A stretch of DNA of 64,000 bases from Cladorrhinum sp. PSN259. Taxonomy: Eukaryota > Ascomycota > Sordariomycetes > Sordariales > Podosporaceae. Positions within the stretch are counted from its first letter, which is position 1; every line of letters starts with the position of its first letter. The DNA lies in the NCBI GenBank assembly GCA_033725935.1, contig MU867122.1, forward strand, positions 124,001-188,000, in the 5' to 3' direction. Below the pieces are notes generated by a model. That model ran no database searches and was not told the origin of the DNA. It worked only from the letters and a program-made list of their open reading frames with translations. Shown piece after piece: positions 1 through 9,844 of this stretch. The position numbers and the translations under genes are program-made.

Positions 1-92
1 CAACTTGCAAACTGATGCAAAATCACACCCTGTCCCTGACTCACCACTGGCAGTCCTCTTCCAACATGATGCTCCAAACCTCTATTACGAAC

Positions 93-1339
93 TCACAACT
101 CTAATGGAAGCTTGAAAAGCTTGATTGCATTCCCCCGCGCAACTGCCTCTTTTTGATCAGCTGGCAAGTCAACACCGTGCCACCAGTACTGAGCCTCTGC
201 AATAGTGTCATAAGGGTAATCTAGGGACTCAGAGTCAGCGATGCAACCACAGCCTCAACATAATGTATGGCTGAGCTTACCAATGGAGAAGAGACACCTC
301 TCAACACCAATCTGGTCAATACAGAACTTCAACCCCAAAGTGTTGAAGTCGCCCGACGTCGTGATGGAGATGTTATGCGTAAAGTAATACGAATAATCCT
401 CTTTGCAAGGCCTGCTAGCCTTCTTGACGGGCTTATTGATCCAATGATCAGCCCGAATCAAGTTGAACGGAATTCTATTTCCACCAAAATTGTTTGAAAC
501 AATCAGCAAACTAGAGCACCGCCTTCCCCGCAAGCGGACTGGGACTCGGGACGAATGGATAAAATAACTCACCCCTCACCCAAATGCCCCAATACCACCT
601 TCAACCCAGGAAATCGATCAAATACCCCGCTCGAGCAGATCCCATAGACATGCATGCTTAAATCCAAGTGAAACTGCACGGCCGCCCCCAGAATCTGCTT
701 TCTGTCTCCGTACTTGGTGCCGGGCTGCAGGTCCCTGTCTGGCGGGTACCGCGGGTGCAAGTAAACGGGGACGTCGAGTTCCTCCACCGTCTTCCAGAAC
801 GGATCAAACTCGGCAGTGTCGTAGTACTTTTTGTTTTCGAGATCCCCGCCTTCGCTTACGTCCTGGTAGTCGTTGATGATGATTCCGAAGAAGCCCAGCT
901 CCTTGACTGCGCGCGCCGCTTCGGCTGCCGCGTCCTCGGCGTTGTGCATGGATACCGAGGCCAGCCCGCCGAACCGGGCCGGGTTGAGAGATACCTGCGC
1001 CGCAAGCCAGTCATTGGCTTCCTTGGCGATTTTCAGGGCCTTGGCTGCGTCTGGTTCTCCCTGGGGACCTGGGGAGGTGAGAGAGAGGAGCATGTATTCA
1101 ACACCGTGGGCATCCATTTGCGTTAGACGGTGGGTGTGGATGTCTTGGAGGGCTTGTGTGAGTTGGCCATGTTTGCTTTGTGTTGGCGAGGCAGGGGGCG
1201 ATGGTCCGGATGATGAAGAGGCCTGGCTAGGATTGAAGAGAGCGGCAGAATTGGATATCCAGGACAGGCCCGCTGGGTCAAGGACGGCTTCCTCAATGGC
1301 GATGGTGCCACGGGGGGCTTTGTGAACGGTGGATGACAT
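93..1339 (-). CDS. 2,3-dihydroxybenzoate decarboxylase-like amidohydrolase
   Basis: Metal-dependent decarboxylase of the amidohydrolase-2 family, expected to remove CO2 from an ortho-hydroxybenzoate in the cytosol. Exons are complement(93..220, 281..474, 573..1339), giving 362 aa. The joins restore GEG-IPFNLIRADHW and CLFSI-DYPYDT, both family blocks. Visible signatures are IAIEEA near the N-terminus, LSLTSPGPQG, VYLHPRYPP, the GHLGEG metal His, RADHW, ITTSGDF and the Asp of FSIDYP; there is no signal peptide. A Ser/Pro-rich segment (about residues 35-58) sits between the first strand and the first helices and looks like a species-specific loop. The exact substrate is not fixed by sequence; gamma-resorcylate or salicylate-type decarboxylation is possible. 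The family call is firm, the substrate is inferred. Confidence 0.88.
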
Positions 1340-2367
1340 GTTGGAGTTGTTATCAAGGAATGAAATGGGGCTGTGAAAGGCAGAGAGAGGAATCTGTCCA
1401 AGATATACTTACAAACAATGAGGGCATAATGCCTTGTTTAATAAGGGGGGAAAGAGAAGTTAATAACCAATTAGGGAATAGCGGCACTGCGCCGGGCAAT
1501 CGGCTGTTGCCAAGTCTGATGGTTCCGGGTGCGAGCGTGCGGTTAAGCTCCCCGTCAGGAGGGGGAAAGACACGGCAGATCCATCAGATGTGGAGTGGAT
1601 TTGAGTGGATTGGAGTGGATTGGGGTACAAATCCTCCGGTCAATTTTTGTTCCTTTTTTGCTCGTTTTGGAAAGAGCACGGAGAGCTGAAGATCAGTTCA
1701 TGCTTTCGGTTCCACACATGGTGCCTGCCTGAGTCAACTGCATGGTCTGATACTCGAGATCTAGAAGAGGAAGAAACTATCCACTGGAACATGTGGATCC
1801 TGTCAACAATGGTGCCATTTTTCATCCACTCTGTCATTGTCCTAAACGAGAAAATCCTCAAGAGGCTTACTCCAGTCGTTAATTCTTTCCTGCACCATTC
1901 CTCGGCACTCGTAATGTTGTCTGACAAAAACGTAACTCCTGTTCCCAAAAAAAATTAAAAATTCCCAAAAAAGCATTGCAGATGTGATTGGCCCATTCGA
2001 ATTCTTTTCTCTCACCAAAGACATGCCGATTCACTTACATCATGTACATGCAGGTCTCGGTATCATCACAACCATTAACAAACAGTTTCTTAACTGCCGC
2101 AGGGCATCAAGCTTGATGCTGCGCGGTTAATAAAAAGTTCATTAATCTCACCCACTTTTGTAGCCGCCCCAACATGATTGTGGAAGCATGCGAACGTCAG
2201 TCGGCACCTTATCCGAAGCAAGCTTAAAATGTTGACCCGCCGTTTTGGTTCGTCTCGCGATATATAATGCATCTCTAATAAGAGTCTTTCCGTCCCACAT
2301 GGATGATGTGCCATGATGGTGTGCCATTCGGGATATTCCCTTGTCTCAAACTGACGGGTTTGGAGCT
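1340..2367. other. Intergenic promoter region
   Basis: Shared 5' region between the divergently transcribed decarboxylase and the secreted protein at 2368. Short ORFs on both strands (for example 1605-1958) resemble no protein I know. A Tgg-rich near-repeat (tggagtgga/tttgagtgga/ttggagtgga) lies at about 1590-1625. No RNA gene or clear mobile element is seen. Confidence 0.5.
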
Positions 2368-4035
2368 ATGCATATCTTATCAAGGTTCCTTCTGATCACC
2401 TCAAGTCTCTGGGGAGCGCGTGTAGTAGCGGGAGCACAACAGCCAGATGCGTGCCAGTCCACTGGCCTCGACTATACAGACAATGGATCTTACCTCATCG
2501 ACGGTTCAGCTCCCGGTAACTTCAGCTTTGCTTCCATCTTTGAAGGGTCATGCAGCCAAGTTTTGATTTCACCTACAATTCGGGATCAAGATAACAACAA
2601 GGTGTACAGTTGCTCGGCGATCAGTCCGGATCCCTCTGGATCTGTGCAGATATCAACATGGTATGGTGTCGACACTATCTCTCCCATTCCCTGACTAACA
2701 CCTCTCTTGTTCAGCTCCATTCCTTACTCCAGCTTAACCTCTGGCAACTGGCAGATCGTCGTCCCTTTATCAGGCACAACCTCACAAGACAAACGCTCAT
2801 TTCGTCTGACCGTCACTAAGCCACCCACAACCGTACGTTAATCCTCCATAAAAGGTAGGTACATTGTCCTATTTGAAGTCTCACGAAGAAACAGACTACA
2901 GCCGAACCCCCTCCCACACCAAGCGGCCCTACCAGAACAGAAAGTAAGGCTTCAATTTACCAGCACTCCTATGGCAAGTAACAATGTACTGAGCATCATA
3001 CCTTAAGCAACAACAATAACAACAACCCTCACCACCACCCTCCAGACAACTCTCGCTCCCAGCATCGTCACCGTCCCGTGTAACACGCCCGCAACTTTAA
3101 CTTCTACCACCCGTCTCTCCGCAACGACAGTAACCGAGACCCGCACGATACTGCAGTACACCACATCCGGAACAGTGACTTCCCCCAGCGTCATAACGCG
3201 CACTCTGATTCCTACTTGTCGGTTCCCTTCTATTTCCACTTCTTCCTCTTCAGTTCGTGTAATCACGACTTCGCCGACGATTACTCCCGCCCCCCCGACT
3301 CCAAGTTCTACGCCCTTGACGGGAGCATGGACTTTCACTGTGTCGGGTTCTACGTGCGTTGGTAATCCGCCTTGGGGCGTTGGAGGGGGGAGACCGGATT
3401 GGAGATGGGGTGGAGGGAGAGGAGGAGGATGGGGTGGAGGAAGAGGAGGAGGATGGGGTGGTGGTCGTGGTGGTCCGCCATGGGGAAACGATGGGGGGAG
3501 TTCATTGCCGGCTTGGATTACTTGTAATAGTCGGATGGGGCTCAAGTTGGCTAGGAGGACTGACGGGGATGTTACAGTTACTAAGACTGGTGAGTACCCT
3601 TGAGGGCGTGGCATGATTGTGTGTGGGGCGAGAATATGGGAATAGTGGATGCTGATTTGTGAATAGTTGGAGAGACAGTTTCTCAGACTGTGTAAGTACT
3701 CGCAACCACGGATGAGACGGAGAGAAGAAAGACGTGGGAGAGGACTGACGTGAAGTATTATAGGACGCCGCCAGCGAGGACTGCGTGCGAGTTTTTGCCT
3801 GACAGGACAGAAGTGGTCACCGTGCCGGGGCCTAAGTTGACTGTTTTGACTGTGGTGACGGCTGTCACCCAGGTTGTCGAAACTGTGTTTGTCACGTAAG
3901 TTTATTTTGATGATACTGATGAACTACGAAAGCTTTGCTGACGCTGATCATGAAAGACAAACGGTTCTTACAATCTCAAACGACATGGTTTCCGCTACGG
4001 CTTGCTGGAATGCCGGTGGCGTTTATGGTGTTTAG
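2368..4035 (+). CDS. Secreted Thr/Ser-rich protein with Gly-Arg-Trp repeat
   Basis: No family recognised. Seven exons fit splice signals and frame: 2368..2660, 2715..2832, 2895..2943, 3008..3589, 3667..3691, 3764..3895 and 3957..4035, giving 425 aa. The ATG at 2368 starts a typical signal peptide (MHILSRFLLITSSLWG, cleavage near VVAG-AQ). A mature N-terminal domain with paired Cys follows, then PPPTPSGPTRT and a long Thr/Ser/Val-rich stretch suited to O-glycosylation. Next is a Gly-rich block of repeated GWGGGRGG (about residues 220-245), and a Cys-containing tail ending in SATACWNAGGVYGV. No GPI-type hydrophobic C-terminus is seen, so release into wall or medium is inferred. Exon 5 is only 25 nt and least certain. 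It is convergent with the membrane protein downstream, 93 nt apart. Confidence 0.7.
3401..3475 (+). repeat. 24-bp coding tandem repeat (GWGGGRGG)
   Basis: About three imperfect copies of a purine-rich 24-nt unit, gatggggtggaggaagagga-like, inside exon 4 of the secreted protein. Each copy encodes Gly-Trp-Gly-Gly-Gly-Arg-Gly-Gly. Copy number could vary between strains. Confidence 0.8.
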
Positions 4036-4128
4036 GTTTTAGTAATTAATTGTGCTGATTTATTAAAAATTAAACATTATAAATTATGGTTGGTCCATCT
4101 GTTGCTATACTATTAGATATTTTTACGA

Positions 4129-6066
4129 CTACTCGTACAAATGGAGGGCCGGCACCATCCCTGCACCGACGTTTGCACCCAAAGACAACACAAAGTAAAG
4201 ACACAGCCAGCGCCGACGAACCCTAGCAAGACACAAAATAAAAAGCGCAAGAAAACTAAACCACCAGACCACCATCATCGGAACAAACTGCCATGGAAGG
4301 TTACCAGAGGAACCGTCCACAACCCAACCTACCATCTGATGCAAATACATCACCAGGGCTGCTACGTGACCCAACAAAATGACCAAAATTAGTAGTACCG
4401 CCCAGATATTTTTCCTGGTGCTCTCCAACAGGTACCGGGCGATACCGATTGCAGTGTGGCCGCCGGCCCCGGGGAGTATCACTCGGCCGCCGTCTAAGCG
4501 ATCTCGAACCTGAACGGCAAGTTGTCGGTCCGTCAGTGCTGCCGCATCAATACCGGCTGCAGCTAGCTCCTCTCGCATTGCCGAAGCCAGGTGGAGGAGA
4601 CCCTTCCAAGTCTTTGGTGGAACACGCCCATACTCGCTGATGCGGTGCTCGTTCAAGTAGGCTTTAAACCACAGAGCCCAAGTGCCGATCGTCCAGATTA
4701 TAAGCAGCAAGGTCACGATGAACAGTTGCAGGAAGGAGAACCCCCACTGGTAGCCGTCGTCTGAGAATGGTTGGCACCTGCCGTCTCTGATGATGTCCTC
4801 GGCAGTATATGTGTCGTTTCCGTAGACCAACATGACATTGGACGGATCTCTGAAGGGGGTCTTGAGGGTTCTTGGGTCCACCCAGCTTCCGCCATCGTAT
4901 TCTGATTCAAGGTAAAAGGCTGAGATGTTCAACGGTGGCCTTGGGACTGGGACTCCACCAAAGAGGGTAGAATTCCCGGTTGTTGTGTTCAGGCCGTAGA
5001 ATCCGTATGTCCTCACGTCTTCAAACGATCAGTTAGCACGTACTTGCACGGTATCGTAGGGATAGGACTGCTCATTTTTCAACTCACACCTTGAGACAAC
5101 TGTTCTGGCATTCCGACAAGCTCCGATGCTGGGCTCATGGCAATCTGTAAGATTGTACCGCGATTCCCAGTCCTCTTCCCTTTTTCGTAGCTTGGCGAAG
5201 CTGTCTTTGTCAAGATAGGGCTCATAATTGTTGGAATAAGCATCAATGTGATTTAGAGGTATAATGTCGTTGGCGGTCCCGTTGACCCGCCACCCATCGT
5301 GAATGATATACGCAACTTTTTCGAACAAGCGATATGGCACCAACAACTGGTCGCCAGACTTTTGGGGGATGAACGCGTCGGTTGTCGGAGCATATCCGGT
5401 CATGGCATCGGCAAGGGTAGGGAAGGCCACGACAAAGACCAACGACGTGACCGCGAACACGATGGCGATCTTGCTCCGAAGTGCGCGGTAAAAGGTCCGG
5501 TCTGCGAGGAGGCGATACACGCCCATGAGTGTTGATTCCTGGCGTAAGAAGACTCCCCAGAATGTGGTGTAGCTGATCGGGGATTGCTGGATGGATACGG
5601 CCACGAACTTTGATAGTACAACCCACGAGATGTAGCCAATAACTGCCTGGCCTCCGCGTCCCACTACTACATCCCAGACGATGTCGATGACCTTTGCCTC
5701 GGTAAAAGATAGCTTTCCCGAACCCAATGTGATTTGGAAGAAGTCCGAGCCAGACCAATAGTTGTAGTCGCTTTCCCAGGGGATGAACCCTCCGCCGGGC
5801 TTACATGACCGAGATCGTGATTGTGTTGGAGTTCCGTATGCCGAGAGGAGTATTTCGTATAAAAAGATGGCCAAGAGAAATTGAACCCAGACTAGGAATA
5901 GTGACCAGGTGATGTAATACCGCCAGCGTACGGCGAACAGGCGTTGTAGCCGGGCCTGTTTGGGGGACTTTTTCTTCGATGCGGAGTCATCTTGGGCGGA
6001 CGGATCAGCCAAGAGAGCTGGAATCTCGTCTGACTTGGCTCGAAGGGTGAGGCCCTCGGGGGCCAT
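4129..6066 (-). CDS. Multi-pass membrane protein of unknown function
   Basis: Exons complement(4129..5018, 5088..6066) give 622 aa. The 69-nt intron removes an in-frame stop and has donor gtgagt, branch gctaac and acceptor gaag. Hydrophobic segments are seen at YYITWSLFLVWVQFLLAIFL, VIDIVWDVVVG...ISWVVLSKF, IAIVFAVTSLVFVVAF, FIVTLLLIIWTIGTWALWF, IWAVLLILVILLGHVAALVM, VPMMVVWWFSFLALFILCL and LCLYFVLSLGANVGAG, so roughly seven spans. A long Cys-containing and potentially N-glycosylated loop (NGTAND, RYNLTDC) separates spans 3 and 4 and probably faces outside. The N-terminal 45 residues are charged and cytosolic in character. No transporter or receptor motif is recognised. It resembles the lineage-restricted membrane proteins common in Pezizomycotina genomes. 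Confidence 0.72.
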
Positions 6067-7155
6067 GTTGTGACAGGAAAATGCTTGCAGGAGTGATAGG
6101 TAAGGTCGTTGGTGGTGAATAGTGCAAATGGGTCATTAGGACAAAGGTAAGATGCACCTATGCAAACGTACTTATCACAAAGCCAAGCATTAATTTCCGT
6201 TACACGAAACGGCGAACCAACATCAGCGTGGGATCTACATGGCGCTCTTGTGTAGCTAGCAAATTCTTACAGGAGCGAAACGTAAGGCACTCTTGGCTGC
6301 CTCTGAAAACATGTGACCGATGGATGAATGACCGAAAATGGCATTTTGTTCGCTATCGAGCGCTATCGAATCGTCAATAGGTCCGTAAAACCTGTTCATA
6401 CCTCGATCCTTCATGTTTTAGCAGCAAACTTGAAAACTCAGCGCGGGGACTGCCACGCTTGATGAGGAATCGCTTGTGCACACCAACAGTTTTATCAGTG
6501 AGACTTTTCGCACAAGCGATTTTTCATCACGCGTGATCGTTACCTAACATCATTGTATGGATGCCACGTCAGTTGCAGTGCCCATCAATTGCTCCGCCCC
6601 AAATATTATGCAGGATACTTTATGCCATGTTTGCCATCTGTTGGTTCCATGTCCACTTGGTTGGCCTTTCTGTTGGGTTTGTAAGTCTGCGCCTCAAAAA
6701 CCCGAGAACGAAAATGCAGATCGGTTAGAAATCCACCATTGGACCCCAACTTTGCTCACCTTGGCCATTCAGTGATCACCACCATGTCACCTTAACCCAC
6801 TTCTACCATGATCTTCCCCGCACTTTCAGCCCAGGTATCGGAGCCTTCATTGACCCCAGACCCCGATCAACTTCCACGGATTTACCGAGACGGGTCTTTC
6901 ACACAGGCTCTCGTCTCCCAGAGCCCCTATTATTGGAGTAAACATACCCCTGAGTTTCCAGAGCAACTCCAAGTTTTCTTCGTGATTAAATACAAATCTG
7001 CAGCATGCCGAAATTAAAATATGATGGGGAAAAGAATTCATTATAATGAAGCGCTATCTACTAAAATAAAAGAACGAAACCTCCCCCGACACCATGCAAT
7101 CAGCTCGTGTATTATGCTGATCACCTCCTTCTGTCAGCTATGACAACCATCCAAC
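6067..7155. other. Intergenic region with inverted repeat
   Basis: No convincing coding sequence. It carries the upstream region of the membrane protein, the 26-bp inverted repeat at 6454-6535, and the 3' flank of the terpene cyclase. Small ORFs at 6557-6775 and 6808-7017 lack recognisable features. Confidence 0.5.
6454..6535. repeat. 26-bp imperfect inverted repeat
   Basis: The left arm 6454..6479 (cacgcttgatgagga...) and the reverse complement of the right arm 6510..6535 match at 23 of 26 positions around a 30-nt spacer. Eleven pairs (atcgcttgtgc/gcacaagcgat) next to the spacer are perfect. It could be the remnant of a short hairpin element or a structured RNA; neither target-site duplications nor an ORF are evident. 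Confidence 0.75.
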
Positions 7156-8272
7156 TCAAAGAGGAATGACCAGAGACCCGTCCTGCTGAAGATATTGAGC
7201 GATGCTGTACCGATCACACACGAGAGACCACCAGTAATTGCCAGTCAAGTTAGTCCGGTACCCCACCGCGTCCTTCTCCACCGCATCCTCGAGCTCGGCG
7301 TTCCCCTTTATCCTGGCGATCAGATCATCGACCGCCTTATCAAGGTTATTCCCAATATTGACAAGACTCTTGATCAGAGAATCAACGACCGTGGCGAGAT
7401 CGGCGCCCGTCTCTTGAGTGACGACGGGTATCAGACTGTGGAAGCTGCACTTGACGACTTCCTTCTTGAATGAGACCATGTCGTTGAGCGTGACGATGTG
7501 CCGGTTCAGCTCGAACCACAAAGCCTTGAGCTCGTCCCACTCAAACATCTCCTCGGGCAGGTGCACGCCACCCATGTAGTCGGAGATGGCGCAGTAGGTC
7601 CAGACCGAGCTCGTCTGGAGCCGATGGTCCCAGTACTCGTGCAGCGTCGGGATCTTTCCGCTCTGAGTGAACTTTTGCTCGACCTCGCATCCGTCCATGT
7701 AATTGCTGATCTGATCGAGGAAGCGACGACGCTCCGAGATGGTGCACCAGCCGCGAAGGGGTTTGGCGCAGTGCTGGAAGAGAGCGCAGTACTTGGTTGG
7801 AGCGGGAGGCTCCGCGGCGGAGGCTAGGGCGAGGCCGAGGTGGTACTCTATGTACTTGAGGGCTTGCTGCTGGACGATTCGTACGGGCATGTCTTGGAAT
7901 TCAATGACGTCGTCCCAGAGGAATATCCACATCGAGTACCAGCACATGGTTTGGAGACGGTCGATGGGGCAGAAGGGGTACCAACCGTCAGAGAGAAGAG
8001 AGGAAAGGTAAGCAGACTTCAAGTTTGCAGTAGGAGGAGCTAAGGACTCATGCGGAAGCAAAGAAGGCGAGGTCGACCTTCCTGGCTTTGGCTCGGGAGT
8101 GCTCGTCCGGAATCCACTCTACGATCTTGGATTCGACGATTTCCTTGAGCTCCGGGTAGTGCGGGCTCACGGCCCTGGGCCATTTCGCCAGGAGACCCTT
8201 GAGATTTGGGAGGCGAAGGGTTTGGCCCTTGAACTTGGCAGCCAACCGGAGGGCGGTAGCTGAAGGAGGCAT
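7156..8272 (-). CDS. Class I terpene cyclase (sesquiterpene synthase type)
   Basis: Terpene synthase acting on a prenyl diphosphate, most likely farnesyl diphosphate. The first Mg-binding motif is DDVIE (about residue 100). The diphosphate-sensor Arg lies in DHRLQTSSV, the second motif NDMVSFKKE is at about residue 243, and the C-terminal Arg-Tyr pair is DRYSIAQY. The two coding segments, 8272 down to about 8078 and about 8016 down to 7156, lie in different frames. A 61-nt intron 8017..8077 (weak donor gtcgac, acceptor gaag) joins them in frame and gives 351 aa. It would delete DLAFFAS, which itself looks family-like. The alternative is a single-base frameshift near 8060, making this a damaged gene. 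It shares its 5' side with a gag relic; the MFS transporter lies 3.3 kb further on. The family call is firm, intactness is open. Confidence 0.8.
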
Positions 8273-8465
8273 GGTTGATGATGATTGTATCTAGTCTTTG
8301 TTGGTGAGGACTGAAGATTGGTGAGGTGTGTGATGAAGTGTTGAGTTCAGTCGAGGGGAGCGAGGGGGAGGAGTGCAGTTGCCACTGCTTCTTTAATTTC
8401 ATCTCAACTTCTTGCTCTGCAAATTTCTCCCACTGTAGGAACTGCAGCAGATTTTAAATCACATC

Positions 8466-9209
8466 ATGGGGAACCCGCCTGGACCAAACGTTCCTCCTTC
8501 ATCGCTGCAGCGTCCTCTCATGGAAACTTGATGGCTCTATGACCAGAGCAAGGCTCAAACTGAAGGATGGGAAATGATGCTGTCTCGACTGGCACCGGGA
8601 AATGCAGGCAGCGCTGTTGGCAGAAGAGTCCTTCCACCGTTGCCGGTGTTGAATAACGAAGCTGATCTGAATACCTGGGACTACAACTTGTCTCGCATCG
8701 CCATGCGTTTCGAGCTCTCCAGGTACATCGACAAGTCTTTCCCCCAGCCCACCGAGGGCACAGAAGAATACAAGACATGGAAGCAGGACTGGGGAGACCT
8801 CATCGACTTGATGATGGCCTCACTCAAGCGCAACGAGATCCGTCAGCGTGTCATCAACCTTGGTTGGACCGCAACCAGCATGGATCCGTATGTCCTCAAG
8901 GAGAAGATCTTCCAGGCTCTTCAGCAGGGCACAGTTGACACAACTGGTACCCTCATTGATCAGTACTTCACTCTGAGGCGTGAGAAGTTCTCAACCTTTG
9001 CTGACTACTTCACCAAACTTGGTATCCTTAAGCAGCGCATGACAACAAACAACCTCGTTGTCTCCGAAGAGGTCCATCTGTGGGCTGCGCTCAATGGCAT
9101 CAAGAAGATTTACCCTGAACTCTACCAGCGCCTTGTTTGCCGCATGGAAGATAAATCCCTCACCTGGCATATACTCGTGGCTGAATTCAACAAGAAAGTC
9201 CTCCATTGA
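8466..9209 (+). pseudogene. Ty1/copia-type gag relic (UBN2-like)
   Basis: The open segment 8574..9209 encodes 211 aa with the helical gag core of copia elements: TWDYNLSRIAMRF, YKTWKQDWGDLIDLMM, LGWTATSMDPYVLKEKIF, LIDQYFTLRREKFSTFADYF and LWAALNGIKKIYPELYQRL. The reading frame extends upstream in phase to an ATG at 8466, broken by one TGA at 8529-8531. No CCHC knuckle, protease, integrase or reverse transcriptase follows, so the element is truncated after the gag core. Its start lies only 193 nt from the terpene cyclase start, on the opposite strand, so the insertion may have replaced part of that promoter. A domesticated gag protein starting at 8574 is the alternative. Confidence 0.7.
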
Positions 9210-9227
9210 GGCAACAAGAAAGTCCTC
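9188..9227. repeat. 16-bp direct repeat at end of gag relic
   Basis: caacaagaaagtcctc occurs at 9188..9203 and again at 9212..9227, 24 nt apart. The first copy ends the gag reading frame. It may mark a replication slip or a deletion junction. Confidence 0.75.
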
Positions 9228-9610
9228 GTCTAGAGACAACGGGAATCGATATACTTTCTGTCATTCTACCTTTCAAAGTCCTTATTATAAGGCAGATCCG
9301 GCCAGACAACCATCACAAAATCAATAACTATACAGCCAAGAAGCGAAGAATACTAAGAATACCGAGGAGAAACCGAGCCTGGAGGACAGAGCCCAGGAGG
9401 ACAGAGCCTAAGAGGGGGGATATAAAAGGGATCCAAGGTTGTAGATAGCTTAGTTTTTAGTTGTTTTTAGAGAGTTTTACCGGCGTGGTCTGGCTAACAC
9501 CTTTGAAAATGTTCATAGCAATATTTGATCTCCTTTCCCCAACTTGATACATCAAATTCGACCCAACGAGAAACTACCCTTATTACTTTTACCACCACAG
9601 CTGATGCCCC
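9210..9610. other. Non-coding flank, possible LTR remnant
   Basis: It contains a duplicated purine stretch (ggaggacagagcc, twice, at about 9378-9408), a TATA-like gatataaaaggg at 9419-9430 and a pyrimidine-rich tail. The order resembles the U3-R of a retroelement LTR after the gag relic, but no second copy is in the window, so this is only a suggestion. Confidence 0.3.
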
Positions 9611-9844
9611 TTAATTCTCTCCACTATGTGTCAAACACCATTTACAATTCACCGAGGTTCTCTCGCTCTTTGGAACAATAACATGAATGGGAAGTTTGGT
9701 CTCGATGTGGGTGATGCCTTCATCACACGAACCGAATCCCAGTCCATAGTCGGCTACGGCACAGGGAATGCGCCGTTGCTCTGGGGCGTTGCCCAAGCCG
9801 CACTTTGGACAGTTCCAGATCTCGTAGTCTTGAGTGAAACACAT
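9611..9844 (-). CDS. Possible small Cys-rich protein
   Basis: A 77-codon ORF starting MCFTQDYEIWNCPKCG and ending VNCKWCLTHSGEN. It has CPKC and CKWC pairs plus two single Cys, a spacing compatible with a small zinc-binding fold. Fungal genomes contain many short proteins beginning Met-Cys with this character. There is no signal peptide, so it would be intracellular. No neighbour suggests a role. The ORF is short and could be fortuitous; the regular Cys pattern is the only positive evidence. Confidence 0.35.
   Translation of the reverse strand: MCFTQDYEIWNCPKCGLGNAPEQRRIPCAVADYGLGFGSCDEGITHIETKLPIHVIVPKSERTSVNCKWCLTHSGEN

Noticed and set aside
3003..3614. 203-codon minus-strand ORF rich in Pro-His
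   Set aside because: Antisense of the Gly-rich repeat in the secreted protein.
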